Both the position numbers and the translations under genes were made by a program. Shown in pieces: positions 5,047 to 7,181 of a stretch of 7,181 nt of DNA; positions within the stretch are counted from its first letter, which is position 1, and each line of letters starts with the position of its first letter. Below the pieces are notes generated by a model. It was not told the origin of the DNA. It saw only the letters and a program-made list of their open reading frames with translations, and ran no database searches. Source of the DNA: Trichodesmium sp. jk18x7bins.61 (GTDB taxonomy: Bacteria > Cyanobacteriota > Cyanobacteriia > Cyanobacteriales > Microcoleaceae); NCBI GenBank assembly GCA_022822685.1, contig JAJEAQ010000506.1, positions 1 through 7,181 of the forward strand. Reading direction: 5' to 3'.

Positions 5047-5106
5047 AGTATTTCCTCAAGACCTGAAGTTTTCTTTTCTATTATAATTTTATAATTTTTT
5101 ATGGAA

Positions 5107-5135
5107 ATGTCCTAACCTATTCGCGTAGTGCTATA
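5107..5135. repeat. IS630-type terminal inverted repeat (right end)
   Basis: Read on the minus strand this 29-mer begins TATAGCACTACG and ends GGTTAGGACAT. It matches both ends of the MITE at 4452-4551 and lies outside the 5' end of the transposase, as an IS end should. Its outer TA (5134-5135) fits TA-targeted insertion. Confidence 0.75.
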
Positions 5136-5409
5136 ACCCCGATGGAGAAGAAGCCGAAAGCAGCGCAGGGTGTGTAAAAAAAAACAGGAGTTCTTCATAA
5201 AAGGCAAACAATTGGCTTGAGATGACTTCCCTATTCCTGATAGTGATGAAAATATGTTGCGTTGCTTAAGTCTGAGTTGAAGTTAGTGGTATTTTAGTTT
5301 TTGACACCAGCTATGTATATTACGACACATATGTTTTCATCTACATTCTCTGGTAAATTATTCTGATAATAATGGTTTGTAACACAATCTTTTAACTAAG
5401 TTTAAGCTT

Positions 5410-6183
5410 CTAATTTAGTGAAATAGTGACTGGCCAAGAATCATTATTAACTTTCCCACTAATTTCCACTGTTTGTTTATGATAATGATCTGCTTCTGAC
5501 TCTTTTCCCAGATTTTGGTAAACTTTCTCCATTAAATCAAGGGTTTTTACTAAATCATTACCATATTGAGCAAATATACTTCTGTGAAGTCCATCTTTTT
5601 CTTTCTGTCTATAAGTTGCCATTTTTTGAGGGTATATGTGATGATAATTATGTTCTTCTAATTTAGGAAAATTATTTCCCCTTAATGCTAATTTTTCTAT
5701 AGAATCTTCCCAGAGTTTTTTACGAATATCTAAAGCCAGTTCTAAAAAGCCTTGAGCTTGGAGATATCTACTTAGGCTAAAATATGCTTCTCCCATATTA
5801 TGAAGTGCGATTGATTCATTTATTTTGATTGTCAATTTATCATTTTTTTTCGATTGACTCAGTTTTTGGAAAATATTTAAGGATTTACGAGAATACTGTA
5901 GAGATTGATTGAATAATCCAGTTAAATTATACATTGTACTAATGTGATTTATTGTTTTGCCGATACCTACTATACCCTTTAGTTTTATAAATATTTTTAG
6001 AGCTTTTGAATAACACTTGAACGCAGGCTCGTACTCTTTCAAAAGATAATAAATTTCTCCTTTTTCATTACATATTGTGGTAGTTTTTGATTCGTTTCCT
6101 ATTTGTTGTGCTAGTTCTAAGGCTAGTTTTAAATATTCAAGAGCATTGAGATATTCTCCTATTTTATAGTGAACTAATCCCAT
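5410..6183 (-). CDS. Tetratricopeptide-repeat protein, main open segment (5'-truncated by a frameshift)
   Basis: This 257-codon frame encodes about four TPR units: residues 1-33 (HYKIGEYLNALEYLKLALEL), 34-73 (IYYLLKEYEPAFKCYSKALK), about 74-115 (MYNLTGLFNQSLQYSRKSLN), and about 122-155 (MGEAYFSLSRYLQAQGFLEL). A lysine/glutamate-rich helical tail follows with no catalytic domain. TPR arrays are helical scaffolds for protein-protein contacts; no partner is indicated. No signal peptide or membrane segment is seen. The ATG at 6183 is unlikely to be the real start: no ribosome-binding site precedes it, and the repeat array continues upstream in another frame (6197-6349). It may be a frameshifted pseudogene, or a sequencing error may hide an intact gene of about 306 codons. 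Confidence 0.82.
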   Translation of the reverse strand: MGLVHYKIGEYLNALEYLKLALELAQQIGNESKTTTICNEKGEIYYLLKEYEPAFKCYSKALKIFIKLKGIVGIGKTINHISTMYNLTGLFNQSLQYSRKSLNIFQKLSQSKKNDKLTIKINESIALHNMGEAYFSLSRYLQAQGFLELALDIRKKLWEDSIEKLALRGNNFPKLEEHNYHHIYPQKMATYRQKEKDGLHRSIFAQYGNDLVKTLDLMEKVYQNLGKESEADHYHKQTVEISGKVNNDSWPVTISLN

Positions 6184-6196
6184 GGGATAGACAATA

Positions 6197-6349
6197 TCAA
6201 GTCTTGGTTCGGGTATTGATTAACTCAGTAATGTCTAAGGCTTTTTGAAATGTTTTGAGAGCCGTTTCCTGTAGGCCCATAGTATATAGGCGATCGCCTT
6301 TTTGATATAGATGTTTGAATTCATTTTGATAGCTAGAGCAAGCTTGCAT
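6197..6349 (-). pseudogene. N-terminal part of the TPR gene, separated by a frameshift
   Basis: ATG at 6349 follows AGGGGA (6357-6362) at seven bases, the best start signal in this gene. Fifty codons (MQACSSYQNEFKHLYQKGDR onward) encode one more TPR-like unit, YTMGLQETALKTFQKALDI, then stop at TGA 6197-6199. Removing one A near 6202 would read through as NTRTRLDIVYPMGLVHY into the main segment. The true gene therefore spans 5410-6349 with a one-base insertion. A HIP1 octamer lies in the coding sequence at 6290-6297. Confidence 0.75.
6290..6297. repeat. HIP1 octamer
   Basis: GCGATCGC lies within the N-terminal part of the TPR gene and supports a cyanobacterial host. Confidence 0.8.
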
Positions 6350-6378
6350 AGTAGTTTCCCCTGATTAGTTGTTTTTTT

Positions 6379-6401
6379 TCGATCTGCACGGATCGATTAT
6401 A
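6379..6401 (-). promoter_or_regulatory. Candidate -10 box and palindrome upstream of the TPR gene
   Basis: On the minus strand a perfect TATAAT (6401-6396) lies about 47 bases before the 6349 start. It runs straight into the inverted repeat TCGATC/GATCGA (6379-6384 and 6391-6396, loop 6385-6390). No good -35 is seen at 16-18 bases. The palindrome at the expected transcription start could be an operator or a 5' leader hairpin. Confidence 0.33.
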
Positions 6402-6402
6402 C

Positions 6403-6887
6403 AATAGGAGGTGCTAAATAGACTTTTTAGATTTATAAAAATCTGAATTTTTTATGAACCGAACTATATTGAGTGTTGTTGAAAACTGGCTGTTTTTCTA
6501 CTTACCGAAAATTTTTGGTGAATAGATTTATTGATGAAGTCTGGCTAGCAAGAATAATCAATCAAGATCATAATTGACAAATCTGTCAAGTAATACCAAT
6601 TTTATCAAATTCATGTAATTGCTTGATTCTTTTTACTAGAAGTCTAATTAGCAGGATCATACAAATAAAATTTTAGTTGGAAATTTTTAGTATATATAAC
6701 AGTTCTCGTATTATTGAGCTACAAAGGTTTCTGGTTTTAGATACTCGGGAATCGAGAGTCGAAGTCAAGCAAAAGTATATCTCACACTCTTTGAGAAAGG
6801 TTATATTAAGAACTAAAGGCAAAACTCAACACTGATTATTAGCTAAAAGATATCTGTAAACAAATCTAAAAACAGCATCAAATAGCC
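6403..6887. other. Intergenic stretch without recognisable genes
   Basis: No gene or RNA is supported on either strand. The stretch holds a small inverted repeat TTGACA/TGTCAA (6574-6579 and 6584-6589) and one dispersed repeat copy at 6591-6602. Confidence 0.55.
6591..6602. repeat. Third copy of the TAATACCAATTT motif
   Basis: TAATACCAATTT here is identical to 257-268 and matches the inverse of 390-401 closely. No partner in inverse orientation is seen within the remaining sequence, so it is a solo end or a remnant. Confidence 0.4.
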
Positions 6888-6992
6888 GATGTTAGGTGGG
6901 TGACGGCGGCTCAAAACCTCGCCCGTAAGGGTGGGGTTTTAAAATATCCTATCATTAGTGTGGAATTCTTCCCATCTAACCCACCCTACATC
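6888..6992. mobile_element. MITE-like 105-bp element with GATGT..GGTGGGT ends
   Basis: GATGTTAGGTGGGT (6888-6901) and the reverse complement of 6979-6992 (GATGTAGGGTGGGT) agree at 12 of 14 positions. The GTAGGGTGGGTTA-type end is a common dispersed cyanobacterial intergenic sequence. The interior carries no ORF but has a strong hairpin at 6913-6940. Target duplications are not evident. Confidence 0.45.
6913..6940. terminator. Strong bidirectional terminator-like hairpin
   Basis: Bases 6913-6924 (AAAACCTCGCCC) pair completely with 6929-6940 (GGGTGGGGTTTT), using two G-U pairs, around the tetraloop GTAA. The A-rich 5' arm and T-rich 3' arm make it work as an intrinsic terminator on either strand. 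It lies within a repeat-like element, so it may be mobile-element structure rather than a gene's own terminator. Confidence 0.5.
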
Positions 6993-7040
6993 AATGCTTA
7001 ATATTTTATTTATAGATACCCTCTAGTGATGGTTTTTTTT

Positions 7041-7068
7041 ATAACAAACCAATCAAGTTGTTTGTTAT
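7041..7068. repeat. 9-bp inverted repeat after a T8 tract
   Basis: ATAACAAAC (7041-7049) and GTTTGTTAT (7060-7068) are exact complements with a 10-base loop. The T run precedes the stem on the plus strand, so it is on the wrong side for a terminator. It could be an operator for a gene beyond the right edge. Confidence 0.45.
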
Positions 7069-7181
7069 CAGAGATTATGACAACGAAACCTCAGGTAAAA
7101 TGGTAAAATATAGGTATTATAAGTTAAACCTTTAGTGCTACAAGCTTCCCATATTTTTAGTTTTTATTGATGATATTTATC

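Larger units (their letters stand above)
4342..5135 (-). mobile_element. Decayed IS630-family insertion sequence remnant, with a nested MITE
   Basis: One end is recognisable at 5107-5135 as a 29-bp terminal repeat, followed inward by about 60 bases and the transposase start at 5046. The transposase reads leftward to 4342. A matching outer left end is not visible between 4201 and 4342, so that end is lost or badly diverged. Coordinates on the left therefore mark the transposase stop, not a true IS end. Confidence 0.78.

Noticed and set aside
5136..5290. Possible remnant of a gene interrupted at the IS end (GC-richer stretch; short frame PDGEEAESSAGCV and another DDFPIPDSDENM)
   Set aside because: The fragments are short, in different frames and match no family I recognise. 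No continuation is found on the other side of the IS remnant.
1..7181. CRISPR array
   Set aside because: No regularly spaced direct repeats of 25-40 bases are visible; the repeats present are inverted or very short.

Overview
The window looks like AT-rich DNA from a filamentous, heterocyst-type cyanobacterium (order Nostocales). The evidence is two HIP1 octamers (GCGATCGC at 3158-3165 and 6290-6297), a cyanobacteria-specific UPF0367 gene, a type II peroxiredoxin of the cyanobacterial kind, heptamer STRR-like repeats, and an IS630 transposase remnant of the sort common in Nostoc/Anabaena. Long non-coding stretches, a decayed insertion sequence and a frameshifted gene suggest a genome undergoing decay, as in symbiotic or bloom-forming members. 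Naming a genus is inference.

Layout. Bases 2-151 hold the C-terminal end of an unidentified protein. Bases 152-850 are intergenic, with a MITE-like inverted-repeat element, a perfect 16-bp-stem hairpin, and a good sigma70-type promoter whose spacer is exactly a palindrome. That promoter drives a type II (Prx5-like) peroxiredoxin (853-1422). Bases 1423-2462 contain no convincing large gene. They do contain a candidate promoter, two tiny ORFs with strong Shine-Dalgarno sites, and a strongly structured stretch (about 2095-2434) with hairpins and two possible H-type pseudoknots. This lies just upstream of a two-gene operon: UPF0367 protein (2463-2729), translationally overlapping (ATGA) an EcfA/CbiO-like ABC ATPase (2726-3409).

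Bases 3410-4128 are intergenic, with a cluster of four hairpins. tRNA-Asn(GUU) lies at 4129-4200 and carries an unusual U-U mismatch in its T stem. Next is a badly decayed IS630-family transposase on the minus strand (4342-5046). A 100-bp MITE (4452-4551) with the same terminal repeat family sits inside it. Removing the MITE and one TA restores the transposase reading frame exactly.

Bases 5410-6349 (minus strand) encode a tetratricopeptide-repeat protein broken by an apparent one-base frameshift near 6200. The remainder (6403-7181) is non-coding and includes another MITE-like element enclosing a terminator-grade hairpin.

Functionally the only intact units are the peroxide-detoxifying enzyme, the UPF0367/ABC ATPase pair and the tRNA. 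The most interesting unexplained signal is the structured RNA-like region in front of UPF0367, followed by the nested MITE and the palindrome embedded in the peroxiredoxin promoter.
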